A stretch of DNA of 64,000 bases from Sporosarcina sp. P2 (GTDB lineage Bacteria > Bacillota > Bacilli > Bacillales_A > Planococcaceae), in contig NZ_PDYY01000004.1 of assembly GCF_002743255.1 (NCBI RefSeq), positions 124,001 through 188,000 of the forward strand. Reading direction: 5' to 3'. Shown piece by piece: positions 43,913 to 51,960 of this stretch. The notes below the pieces were generated by a model. The model worked only from the letters and a program-made list of their open reading frames with translations, was not told where the DNA came from and searched no databases. The position numbers were made by a program, and so were the translations under genes. Every line of letters starts with the position of its first letter. The stretch's first letter is position 1.

Positions 43913-44095
43913 ACCATCACATCCTCTTTGCGTTGTGCTTATTTGTACCCGTCTACCTTCTATCTAAACTAAGAAAGTAGGATATGATTATTGGTACCTA
44001 GTAGAGAAGTAGATGGTAGAATTGGAAACATAATGGTGTATGTATGTTAAGAGAAGTGCTATAAAGGGAAGTGAAGAATAAGGAGGGATTCATTC

Positions 44096-44581
44096 ATGTT
44101 ACAAGAAAGTGAAATGAAGCACTTACAACGATCTGTCGAATTAGCGGAAATTGCGCTACATAAAGGAGATCAGCCATTTGGTTCGGTGTTGGTTTCAGCG
44201 AGTGGTGAAGTGTTAGCTGAAGATCATAATCGTACAAGTGGAGGCGATCCAACGCAACATCCGGAATTCGCTTTAGCACGTTGGGCCGCAGACCATATGG
44301 ACGCAGATGACAGAGCGAAAGCGACAGTGTTTACGTCAGGTGAACATTGCCCGATGTGTGCATCAGCCCATGGGTTAGTCGGTTTGGGACGGATTGTGTA
44401 TGCTAGTTCATCGAAACAGTTAACGCAGTGGAAGAAAGAAATGGGTATCACGACGCCTGCTCCTGTGAACAGTTATCCAATTCAAGAAATGGTGCCTGCT
44501 GTAGAAGTAGTTGGGCCGATAGAAGAGTATGCGGAGCAAGTGCGAGAGTTGCAACGGCAGTACTATCAGAAAAATAATTGA
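44096..44581 (+). CDS. Nucleoside deaminase (cytidine/guanine-deaminase fold)
   Basis: A 161-residue zinc deaminase. The zinc and proton-shuttle site reads HPEFA, with histidine ligand and catalytic glutamate; the partner ligands are in GEHCPMCASAH. The PFGSVLVS strand is typical of the GuaD/TadA branch. The HPE in place of HAE fits guanine-deaminase-like or other nucleoside deaminases rather than tRNA-editing TadA. AAGGAGG precedes ATG 44096. No purine genes are nearby, so the substrate is open. Confidence 0.85.
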   Translation: MLQESEMKHLQRSVELAEIALHKGDQPFGSVLVSASGEVLAEDHNRTSGGDPTQHPEFALARWAADHMDADDRAKATVFTSGEHCPMCASAHGLVGLGRIVYASSSKQLTQWKKEMGITTPAPVNSYPIQEMVPAVEVVGPIEEYAEQVRELQRQYYQKNN

Positions 44582-44586
44582 AGTAG

Positions 44587-44628
44587 ATTATGCGAAGAGA
44601 GCCGTTTGTTTTGGCTCTCTTCGCATAA
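44587..44628. terminator. Perfect 17-bp hairpin after the deaminase gene
   Basis: ATTATGCGAAGAGAGCC pairs fully with its downstream complement around an 8-base loop. The stem is unusually long and lacks a T-run directly after it, although TTTTTTTCG follows about 13 bases later. It may be a terminator or an RNA-stabilising 3' structure. Confidence 0.65.
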
Positions 44629-44815
44629 TGATTAACAAAACTTTTTTTCGAAATTACAGAATTAAGGATTGAATTACAGACAGAGGAGATTGTCTCCTTC
44701 ATGTATATTAATAATCTCTATGTTATGATAACGGGATAAAATAAAACATGTCGGTGGAAGGGGAAAAAGTCTTTAAACCGCAAATTAACTAGTTAAAAAG
44801 GGGAGGAATCCTAAA

Positions 44816-45517
44816 GTGATTATTCATCCAATTAAAGCCTATTCTGATAATTATATATGGTGCATTCAAGAAGAAACTGAGGCAGTTGTGGTGGATCCAG
44901 GAGAAGCGAAAGGTGTCCTTGATTACCTTGAAGAAAAGCAGCTTCGTTTGGCGGCCATTCTTTTAACTCATACGCATGATGATCATACCGGCGGGGTACG
45001 GGAGATTCTAGAGAGTCATCCGGAAAGTGTTGTTTATGGACCGAAAGAAACGAAAGACTTGGTGAATAGTGTTGTAAAGGAAGGGGACTCCTTTAATTTG
45101 TTGAGCCAAACTTTCCAAGTCTACGAATCAGGAGGTCATACGCATGGCCATATCAGTTTTTTAATGGGAAATCATCTCTTTTGCGGGGATGCCTTGTTTT
45201 CAGCAGGATGCGGTCGGGTTTTCACCGGCGATTACGAAGCTCAATATGAAACTTTGCAGAAATTTAAGCGCTTGGATGATGATGTACATGTTTATCCCGG
45301 TCACGAGTATACCGAAACTAATTTACGTTTTGCATACGAAATGCATCCCGATAATAAAAAAATCTCCAAATCATTGGAAGAAGTCCAGGAATTGCGTGCG
45401 AAAGGACAGCCAACGCTCCCGTCAACGATCGGCAAGGAGAAGGAAATTAACGTCTTTCTGCAAGTGGACACCTTGGAGGACTTTATCGAATTGCGTAACG
45501 CCCGTGATGACTTCTAG
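44816..45517 (+). CDS. Glyoxalase II-like MBL-fold hydrolase (GloB type)
   Basis: A 233-residue metallo-hydrolase matching the hydroxyacylglutathione hydrolase layout. The metal site is THTHDDHTGG (about residue 55), followed by GGHTHGHIS, FCGDALFSAGCGRVF and YPGHEYTETNL. The C-terminal part ends IELRNARDDF, like the usual REWRNxRDxF tail. The start is GTG 44816 after GGGGAGG. In Bacilli the thiol would be bacillithiol or another low-molecular thiol rather than glutathione. A glyoxalase I-like gene follows 104 bases later, supporting a methylglyoxal detoxification pair. Confidence 0.88.
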   Translation: MIIHPIKAYSDNYIWCIQEETEAVVVDPGEAKGVLDYLEEKQLRLAAILLTHTHDDHTGGVREILESHPESVVYGPKETKDLVNSVVKEGDSFNLLSQTFQVYESGGHTHGHISFLMGNHLFCGDALFSAGCGRVFTGDYEAQYETLQKFKRLDDDVHVYPGHEYTETNLRFAYEMHPDNKKISKSLEEVQELRAKGQPTLPSTIGKEKEINVFLQVDTLEDFIELRNARDDF

Positions 45518-45621
45518 AACCATTACGGGGTTGCTTTTTGCCGAATGATGTATCGTATCAAGTGTAGTAATATAGTATCTATGTTAAAATGAGTTCAATA
45601 AAATGATGGAGGATGATAGTA

Positions 45622-46002
45622 ATGAACCAAGTGCTTGTTGAAATTTGTTTACGTGTTAGAGACATTGATGCTACTTTAGATTTTTATACGGAGCTTTTTG
45701 ATTTTGAAGTAGCCAGTCGCAGAGAATTCCCTGAGCATAAATTTGATTTAATCTACCTAAATTCACCAGGTTCTTCCGTACAAATAGAACTTACGTATAA
45801 TTATGATGCAGAACCGTATGTTATTGGAAATGGTTTTAGTCATTTAGGCGTAACAGTAAATGATCTAGAAAAAATGCATGAAATTTGTAAAGCTTCTTCT
45901 TATGAAACAGGTGAATTGAAAGGACTTGCAGGTGGAACACCTTCTTACTTCTTTGTGACTGACCCTGATGGCTATAGAATCGAAGTAAAGCGTAAGCACT
46001 AA
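45622..46002 (+). CDS. VOC-family glyoxalase I-like protein
   Basis: A 126-residue VOC-fold protein. Three metal-ligand positions of glyoxalase I are recognisable: E in VQIELTYN, H in FSHLGVTV and E in YRIEVKRK. The first ligand position, usually histidine, is E here (LVEICLRV). ATG 45622 is chosen because GGAGG abuts the in-frame ATG at 45613. The TYN and DPDGYRIE boxes favour lactoylglutathione lyase-type activity on a thiol-methylglyoxal adduct. The neighbouring GloB-like enzyme would take the next step. Confidence 0.85.
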   Translation: MNQVLVEICLRVRDIDATLDFYTELFDFEVASRREFPEHKFDLIYLNSPGSSVQIELTYNYDAEPYVIGNGFSHLGVTVNDLEKMHEICKASSYETGELKGLAGGTPSYFFVTDPDGYRIEVKRKH

Positions 46003-46028
46003 AACGTTCTAAATACAAAAATGATTGT

Positions 46029-46088
46029 AAAAAGCCTAACCCTCCACCCTCTACTTATTAAATAGAGAAATGAGGATTAGGCTTTTAT
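46029..46088. terminator. Bidirectional terminator
   Basis: AAAAGCCTAA...CCTC pairs with GAGG...TTAGGCTTTT around a large loop. A and T runs lie on both sides. It separates the convergent glyoxalase and CPBP genes. Confidence 0.75.
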
Positions 46089-46115
46089 TTTAATGTCGTG
46101 TCATTTCTCGTCTTA

Positions 46116-46913
46116 TTATGAAAATGAGATAACTAACATTATTAAATTCATAACAATATGTGCAAACATATGTCCAAGCATTGCAAGCTCTAGATTGTGC
46201 TTCCAATAAATCCAACCAAAGAATAAGCCACCTATACCATTTAGTAGAATCATTCGGAACCAAATGAATGCGGTCATTTCTGTCATATGTGAGGTTGCGC
46301 TATAGTGACCTAATGCAAATATTAATGCGCTAATGAATATGGCAAGGATAAAGATCCAATTAGTAGGTTTTTTCGATTTTCGATTAAATAATTTCCAAAA
46401 AATAAAAACCAACAAGCTCATTACACCGAAACGCATTATTAGTTCTTCAACAACCCCTCCGTAGAGTAAAGCCGATATAAAGTGTAATGCAGTATACGGT
46501 TGTAATGTTTCGATTAAGCTATCTGGTAAGAACGGTTGAAAAAGATAATCGAATCCAATCACAACGACAGCTACAATCGACCCTAGTATTATAGCTAGTT
46601 TAATACCATTTATCCAATCTGACTTTGACTTTACTCTAGCGTTAGGGTGAATAACTACAGATTTCAAACCAACTTTATGAGCTGTGAAAAATCCAATTAC
46701 AAGAACTACTATTATTATGATGAAATTAGGGATTATGGCGAGTAAGGCTAAAATTTCAGGTGGTCCCGAAATCCCCATCATTTCACTCAATTGCTTTAAT
46801 TCGGTCGGATTTGTCAATAATATCGATAGTCCAATTAGATAAAGGAAAAACATTGCAATGATACTAACTAAAAGATAAATTAATAATCCTTTAACACTTT
46901 TTTGCTTTGTCAT
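46116..46913 (-). CDS. CPBP-family intramembrane metalloprotease-like protein
   Basis: About 265 residues with seven or eight membrane helices. The conserved CPBP motifs are visible: EELIMRFGV (the EExxxR box), FALGHYSA (second motif histidine) and GHMFAHIVMN (third motif). These form the putative glutamyl protease site of the Abi/CAAX group. ATG 46913 is preferred because GAGGGGG abuts the in-frame ATG 46919. In Bacteria the family is linked to peptide maturation and bacteriocin immunity, but no bacteriocin gene is visible nearby. It seems monocistronic. Confidence 0.85.
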   Translation of the reverse strand: MTKQKSVKGLLIYLLVSIIAMFFLYLIGLSILLTNPTELKQLSEMMGISGPPEILALLAIIPNFIIIIVVLVIGFFTAHKVGLKSVVIHPNARVKSKSDWINGIKLAIILGSIVAVVVIGFDYLFQPFLPDSLIETLQPYTALHFISALLYGGVVEELIMRFGVMSLLVFIFWKLFNRKSKKPTNWIFILAIFISALIFALGHYSATSHMTEMTAFIWFRMILLNGIGGLFFGWIYWKHNLELAMLGHMFAHIVMNLIMLVISFS

Positions 46914-47132
46914 ATACATCCCCCTCGTATATTAGTTGGAAAATCCTCAAATTAAGATTCTTTATAATTTGCATCCTCTTTTCTAGGAAACCATTCCATT
47001 CATCAATGAACATGCATTTGACAACATAATTAGCAGGAGTACATAAATTTATGCGCTGTTGAAAACTCGTCTGCCTATCATAAGGCGATTTACTATGGAT
47101 AGTTGACTGTAACGTTAATTCAAAAACAAAAA

Positions 47133-47167
47133 TAGGGACACCCACTCATGTACGAATTGAGTCCCTA
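47133..47167 (-). terminator. Terminator of the 47230 gene
   Basis: TAGGGAC and GTCCCTA form the stem, and TATTTTTG follows on the minus strand. It lies in the 316-base gap between the two minus-strand genes; the rest of that gap shows nothing I can name. Confidence 0.7.
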
Positions 47168-47229
47168 GATGCCATGCATTTTAAAAAAACTTCCATGTAC
47201 CGAACCCGTATCTCCATAAGAACAGCATG

Positions 47230-47781
47230 TTACCTATGCCGATGAAGTTTTTCAGCCCGTGGCCAAATGAAGTAGGAGAGTGAGATCACGATATCAAGGC
47301 CTACAATGAGCATCCAAAGCTTCAACATTTGAGATAAAGCTTCCGTTTTGTTGGCATTTCCAATTAGGTAAATCATTGCAACCAAGAATCCGCCACCGAT
47401 GATAAACGCTAGTACATGTTGCAACGCACCTTTCACGGAATGGCGTGCATGCGCATATCCTGTTTTCTTCGCAGGTTTTGTGCCTTGCTTCTTGACGTAG
47501 TAAAGAAAACATTCATCCGCCCAGCGAATCATACTTTTTCCGAATGCGATCGATACCCCGAGATAAATCGCCGCAATGGCATGAACTTGAGTGGCAATAG
47601 CGCCGTTATAAAGATCAGTCGCCGTGACGACTAGCAATAGTAAATCGATGACTGGTGTTAACGCTAGAAAAAATAAGCCGAGCCGTTTTTTATTAAATAC
47701 ATATCGTGTAATGAGGCCAGCAAGAATAACGACCCAAAAGCCTATTTCACAAGCAATAATCGTCCAAGCAATGAAATCCAT
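47230..47781 (-). CDS. Hypothetical integral membrane protein (183 aa)
   Basis: A 183-residue protein with five or six membrane helices: IAWTIIACEIGFWVVILAGL, LGLFFLALTPVIDLLLLV and VHAIAAIYLGVSIAFG in the first half, then two more in the second. A basic loop YVKKQGTKPAKKTG sits in the middle. GAGGTG precedes the ATG. It resembles uncharacterised Bacillus membrane proteins of about the same length; I give no name. It is bounded by its own terminator. Confidence 0.7.
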   Translation of the reverse strand: MDFIAWTIIACEIGFWVVILAGLITRYVFNKKRLGLFFLALTPVIDLLLLVVTATDLYNGAIATQVHAIAAIYLGVSIAFGKSMIRWADECFLYYVKKQGTKPAKKTGYAHARHSVKGALQHVLAFIIGGGFLVAMIYLIGNANKTEALSQMLKLWMLIVGLDIVISLSYFIWPRAEKLHRHR

Positions 47782-47879
47782 TCATTCACCTCTTTTACTA
47801 GAGTGATATTGGTTATGCGTATCATAGCATAAATATTCTAAATCGTTTATGGATTGGATGCCATTTAATGGTTTAATAC

Positions 47880-48734
47880 TTATCTTCTACTATACTTCAT
47901 CACACTAACTGAAAGTATAAAGAAAATGATGGTGATTAGTAGGAGATACACGACACTGACGAATGGAGAGATTTGCCATCCATTTACTTTGAAAAATACG
48001 CCCATATTCAACTGAAAGCTTTCTTTCACTTCAACGGGTGCTTGAGCGAATGCTTCAGCCATAGGAGCGTCCATGAGAATTTGGCGAAGCAAAGTAGCGA
48101 TATGTGAGATGGGGAAGATGTGTATCATACTTTGTAAGTAGGCAGGTAAAGTGCCGATTGGAATGTAGATACCTGTAAGAAAACCGATCAATGTACCAAT
48201 TACTGTACTAGCCGCAGCGAATGCAGGGGAGGTTTTAAAGAAAATGACGAGTAGAGAGATCATTGAACCAGCAGTCAAAACGGCTAGAAATATGACGCTT
48301 ACTGATTGAATGATTTGTGTAAATGAAAGTACCGGCTCCCCAGTGGCAAAAAGCATAGCATTTGCTACAAGAAGAGTCATAATGCACATCAGGAATCCTA
48401 TGGAGAGTGAGCTAATGATATAGCCACCGAGTAATACGGATTGTTTAATTGGCGTGACACGGAAATCTTTATAGGCATTGGTTGCTTGGTCGTTTACCAT
48501 CACACTGAATGCGCCTAATGTAGTCGTCACACTCGTAACCGTGACGACTCCCGCAATAATCCAAGACAGCAACAGCCAATGCTTTGCTGGAAAGTCTGGC
48601 ACTCCATCCGCGATTAGATCACCAAGAAAGAATACATAGAGTGCAATCAAGATGAACACAGCTAGCAATGAGAAAAACACTGCAGACTTATCCCGAAAAT
48701 AGAGCAGTACATTTCTTTTAGCGAAAACTAGCAT
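47880..48734 (-). CDS. ABC-2-type transporter permease
   Basis: A 284-residue permease with six membrane helices in the ABC-2 layout: an N-terminal helix after RNVLLYFRDKSAVFFSLLAV, a four-helix middle, and a final helix before VMKYSRR. The SPAFAAASTVIGTLIGFLTGIYIPIG block is the usual ABC-2 conserved region. The ATPase stop lies 3 bases upstream. It is the last gene of a LytTR, DUF3021, ATPase, permease operon. Such exporters move drugs, peptides or lipids; the substrate is unknown. Confidence 0.88.
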   Translation of the reverse strand: MLVFAKRNVLLYFRDKSAVFFSLLAVFILIALYVFFLGDLIADGVPDFPAKHWLLLSWIIAGVVTVTSVTTTLGAFSVMVNDQATNAYKDFRVTPIKQSVLLGGYIISSLSIGFLMCIMTLLVANAMLFATGEPVLSFTQIIQSVSVIFLAVLTAGSMISLLVIFFKTSPAFAAASTVIGTLIGFLTGIYIPIGTLPAYLQSMIHIFPISHIATLLRQILMDAPMAEAFAQAPVEVKESFQLNMGVFFKVNGWQISPFVSVVYLLLITIIFFILSVSVMKYSRR

Positions 48735-48737
48735 CGT

Positions 48738-49649
48738 CTACACACCCTCTCGATCATGAATACGGATAAAGACATCATCCAAACTAGATTTTCGTACTTC
48801 AAAAGACGTAATAAGCGATTGGTATTTATGTAACATAGGAATAGCTGCTGTTGTATTCGGTAAGTCGATTGTGTATCCACCAGTTTCTTCTTGAAATAGC
48901 ACATGATCATGTAGAAAATGAGTACGCAGTGCAGTGTGATCGGTTGTCGTAATGAATAAGCGATCAGCAGAGTATTGCTGTTTTAAATCAATCGGAGTGC
49001 CTTTGGCGATAATCCGTCCTTCTTTTATGACTATAACAAAATCCGAATTCGCGGCTTCTTCTATATAATGAGTCGTCAGAAAAACGGTCATGCCATGTTC
49101 TTTTTGTAAGTGTCCAATCATTTTCCAGATTTGCTGACGACTTTGAGGATCGAGTCCTGTTGTCGGTTCATCAAGCAGCAATATTTTGGGTTGATGGAGA
49201 AGGGCACGTGCGATATCGACTCTTCGCTTCTGGCCGCCAGATAATTTGCCGTATCGCTGCTTCAAGATGGAATGAATATCTACAATTTCAGCGCATCGCT
49301 GAATGGCGGACAGTATTTCATGCTTGGCCATTCCATATAATTGTGCACGAATTGCCAAGTTCTCTTGTACAGACAATAGTGGATCTAGCAAGCTTTCTTG
49401 GAAGACGACTCCGATCTCTTTTCGAATGAATTCATCCTCTTTACCAACCGTAAATCCGTTGACCGTTACGGAACCACTGTCTGGTTGGAGCACGGTTAAA
49501 ATAATAGAAATCACGGTAGATTTACCGGCACCGTTCGTTCCAAGAAATGAGAATAGACTGCCTTTTGTCACGTAGAAATTCAACTCGTCAACTGCTTTCA
49601 CATGACCGAAAGATTTACTGACATTTTCTACTTCAATGATCGTCTGCAT
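48738..49649 (-). CDS. ABC transporter ATP-binding protein
   Basis: A 303-residue ATPase of the DrrA/CcmA/NatA type. Walker A is GTNGAGKST, the signature is LSGGQKRRVDIARAL, Walker B is ILLLDEPTTGLD, and the switch histidine is in TTHYIEEA. A C-terminal 75-residue domain follows the nucleotide-binding part, as in DrrA-like proteins. It overlaps the DUF3021 gene by 17 bases and is coupled to the permease. GAGGAGG precedes ATG 49649. Confidence 0.92.
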   Translation of the reverse strand: MQTIIEVENVSKSFGHVKAVDELNFYVTKGSLFSFLGTNGAGKSTVISIILTVLQPDSGSVTVNGFTVGKEDEFIRKEIGVVFQESLLDPLLSVQENLAIRAQLYGMAKHEILSAIQRCAEIVDIHSILKQRYGKLSGGQKRRVDIARALLHQPKILLLDEPTTGLDPQSRQQIWKMIGHLQKEHGMTVFLTTHYIEEAANSDFVIVIKEGRIIAKGTPIDLKQQYSADRLFITTTDHTALRTHFLHDHVLFQEETGGYTIDLPNTTAAIPMLHKYQSLITSFEVRKSSLDDVFIRIHDREGV

Positions 49650-50055
49650 CCCGTTTCCTCCTCTGCAAAATCATATGATTTATTTTCATCTCGTCTGCTT
49701 TATTGTGTAAATAAATAAGTGAAATAACAGATCCATACGCAATAAGCCCCACCAGTACAACCATCACGACATTATACAGCCCGAAAGGATATAAGTTGAA
49801 AAATGCACCCGCTACGATCATCACAGTCATGACGCAGCTAGCTTCCAATGTATACACCCACATTGGATTCTCTAGTGGCAATAGATGCGAAAGCCAAATG
49901 AGAATCGTAATGACGATGGAAATGACTAGCATGGAAAGAGTCATTTTTTCTGTCAGTGGAGGGAAGATTCCAAGTAACCGAAATAAAGAGTAGACGATTG
50001 TGCTGAATGTAAACGCGAAGCAAGCCCCGCTTATATAGAGTAAAAGATTTTTCAA
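49633..50055 (-). CDS. DUF3021 membrane protein, probable LytTR partner
   Basis: About 140 residues with four membrane helices, the DUF3021 layout. The start is probably TTG 50055, since AGGTGATCC precedes it at 7 bases; an in-frame GTG at 50064 is inside that site. It lies 15 bases after the LytTR gene. In LytTR regulatory systems of Firmicutes, the membrane protein coded next to the regulator holds it inactive at the membrane. That inhibitory role is inferred by analogy. Confidence 0.82.
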   Translation of the reverse strand: MKNLLLYISGACFAFTFSTIVYSLFRLLGIFPPLTEKMTLSMLVISIVITILIWLSHLLPLENPMWVYTLEASCVMTVMIVAGAFFNLYPFGLYNVVMVVLVGLIAYGSVISLIYLHNKADEMKINHMILQRRKRDADDH

Positions 50056-50070
50056 CTGGATCACCTCATC

Positions 50071-50508
50071 CTAGGAAATGCTTTCGAAATATTTTGCGTA
50101 GTGTCGATTCACGATGACCATTTCACCGTTTTCCAAGGTTGCTTCAAATCGCCCATTCAATAACGCACGCACACTTTCTATTTTGGATGTATTGACCATC
50201 ATATGTTTGCTGACTCGTAGAAATCGCGTATTTTTCAATTGATTCTCAAATTCATAAAGCTTCAGTTCGCTTTCATAGACGTCTTCCTGTGTGTACAAAA
50301 AGGAGGCATTGTCTACTGTTTCGATATATAGAACATCACTGGATTGTATCGAAAATACAGCGTCATCTTTTGTAACTGTAAAGCTATACATCATTTGGTT
50401 GATCTGACGTATGAGACGGGATAAGCGCTCATCTATTTCAGGACATCTAATGGTGATTTCAATCTCCTGAAATTCATTGGATTCTTCAATTTTCAGCCGG
50501 ATGGTCAT
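50071..50508 (-). CDS. LytTR-domain DNA-binding regulator
   Basis: About 145 residues. The C-terminal LytTR domain (residues about 45-145) shows DVLYIETVDNASFLYT, RFLRVSKHMMVNTSKIES and GEMVIVNRHYAKYF. There is no receiver domain, so it belongs to the LytTR regulatory-system class rather than to two-component regulators. The start is uncertain: GTG 50511 and ATG 50508 both sit very near AGAGGTG. It heads the operon with DUF3021 and an ABC exporter and probably activates it by binding direct repeats upstream, where I see CCGTTACGGTT at about 50613. Confidence 0.88.
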   Translation of the reverse strand: MTIRLKIEESNEFQEIEITIRCPEIDERLSRLIRQINQMMYSFTVTKDDAVFSIQSSDVLYIETVDNASFLYTQEDVYESELKLYEFENQLKNTRFLRVSKHMMVNTSKIESVRALLNGRFEATLENGEMVIVNRHYAKYFESIS

Positions 50509-50511
50509 CAC

Positions 50512-50905
50512 CTCTAGTTAGTCTTCATGGCTGAATCGTATCACGGTCATGAAAATCGAACAATAGCTTTTACAGTGACCTGCATATAGAAGGGGTTTAG
50601 TTGCATGAAGAGCCGTTACGGTTCAAATGATTGGTGAATGAATTGGACATTTCGTAACGCTGAAGCAGATGAATAATGCAGGGGTCCCTCATATTAGTAT
50701 GGAGTGGGAGACTTTATTAAAAAAATGAACTTAGTAAAGAGTTTATTTAGCGCAAGTGTCTTGGAATTGTATAATTCACTAGTCACTGTTTTAATCGAAT
50801 AGAAAGGTAACACTATGCAATTAATCAATCGGCTGTTGAAAGATAGTCAATTTCGTTATAATCAAGAGAGAAGCAATACATCAGTTCGCAAAGGAGTGAA
50901 GCACG
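50512..50905. other. Divergent intergenic region between LytTR and HNH genes
   Basis: This 394-base gap holds a GTTA-type repeat pair (CCGTTACGG at about 50613), possibly a LytTR site. It also holds short protein-like fragments without starts or ribosome sites: MNWTFRNAEADE at about 50638, then NAGVPHISMEWETLLKK to about 50727. These could be leftovers of decayed genes. I see no palindrome of the PAL families. Confidence 0.3.
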
Positions 50906-51826
50906 ATGCAAAGTTATATCGTTATGCAAGGACGTACATACGATGAAGAGAAAGAGTTAGGTGTGCTTTGGTCATTGCAACAAGACAGTATAGGCAATGT
51001 TCATCATTTTTGGGAACGGATGAAAGAAGTGCGTGAAGGGGATCGTATCTTTCATTATGTAAAAGGGGATATGGTCGCCATAAGTGTAGCGAAGTCAAGT
51101 TACCGCGAGGAGCGAAAGCCGTCTGCGATTCCCTTGGCAGACAGTGAAGACGCCAAAGGGTACTTAGTGGAAGTGGAGTATCACGAACTCGATAAACCGT
51201 TGACGGTTGCGGATTGTTTCCATGAACTTTTACCACTATTGCCGATTAAGTATTCTGCATTTCAAGAGAACGGCAATGGAAATCAAGGCTATCTTTATCC
51301 GTGTAACGAACAACTGACTTGTAAATTGGTTGAGTTGATCGCGGATTTAAATATTTACGAAATCGATGAAGAACAATTGGAGTTCGTCATGGGTACCGTT
51401 CAGAAGACGGAGCATGATTTTCTCATTCCGGTACTTGCTGAAACCGAATCGGAAACGAAAACGAAAGTGCGACTGGGCCATCAGCGATTCCGCCATGAAC
51501 TTATGCAACTATGGAATGATCAGTGCGCTTTATGTGATATCGAGCTACCGGAATTATTGCAAGCTAGCTACGCTAAACCATGGAAAGATTGCACGAATAA
51601 CGAGCGCATCGATCCGAACAACGGCATTCTTCTCTGTCGCAATCATGATGCTCTCTATCATAACGGCTTCATTGCGTTTGACGGAACAGGCAAGATTCAT
51701 ATTTCATCTAGAATTCCTGAAGGGGATTACGAGACGTATGGATTGCATAGCAAGATGAGAGTGAACCGAACGGAGAAGAACAAGCCGTATTTAAAATGGC
51801 ATAAGAAGCATATGTTTAAGGAATAG
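50906..51826 (+). CDS. EVE/PUA-like domain plus HNH nuclease domain protein
   Basis: A 306-residue protein. Residues about 1-75 resemble an EVE/PUA-like reader fold, with FWERMKEVREGDRIFHYVKG and MVAISVAKS. Residues about 205-265 form an HNH_2-type nuclease region: CALC, LLQASYAKPWKD, ERIDPNNGILLCRNHDALY. The usual first-histidine text is ASHIKPW; here it reads ASYAKPW, so the general-base histidine is replaced by tyrosine. EVE-HNH enzymes such as VcaM4I restrict DNA with modified cytosine. No methyltransferase is adjacent. It could be a type IV-like restriction enzyme, possibly inactive. Confidence 0.82.
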   Translation: MQSYIVMQGRTYDEEKELGVLWSLQQDSIGNVHHFWERMKEVREGDRIFHYVKGDMVAISVAKSSYREERKPSAIPLADSEDAKGYLVEVEYHELDKPLTVADCFHELLPLLPIKYSAFQENGNGNQGYLYPCNEQLTCKLVELIADLNIYEIDEEQLEFVMGTVQKTEHDFLIPVLAETESETKTKVRLGHQRFRHELMQLWNDQCALCDIELPELLQASYAKPWKDCTNNERIDPNNGILLCRNHDALYHNGFIAFDGTGKIHISSRIPEGDYETYGLHSKMRVNRTEKNKPYLKWHKKHMFKE

Positions 51827-51960
51827 ATCTAAACGCTCTAGTTCCGGTTAAATCACCATACTTCACCGATCGCCTTGCAAAACTTGGTGAGTTTACCCTC
51901 TTTTTGTAGTATGATGCATAGAGAGTGTGAATTCGATAACATAGTGTGCGGAGGTACGAC

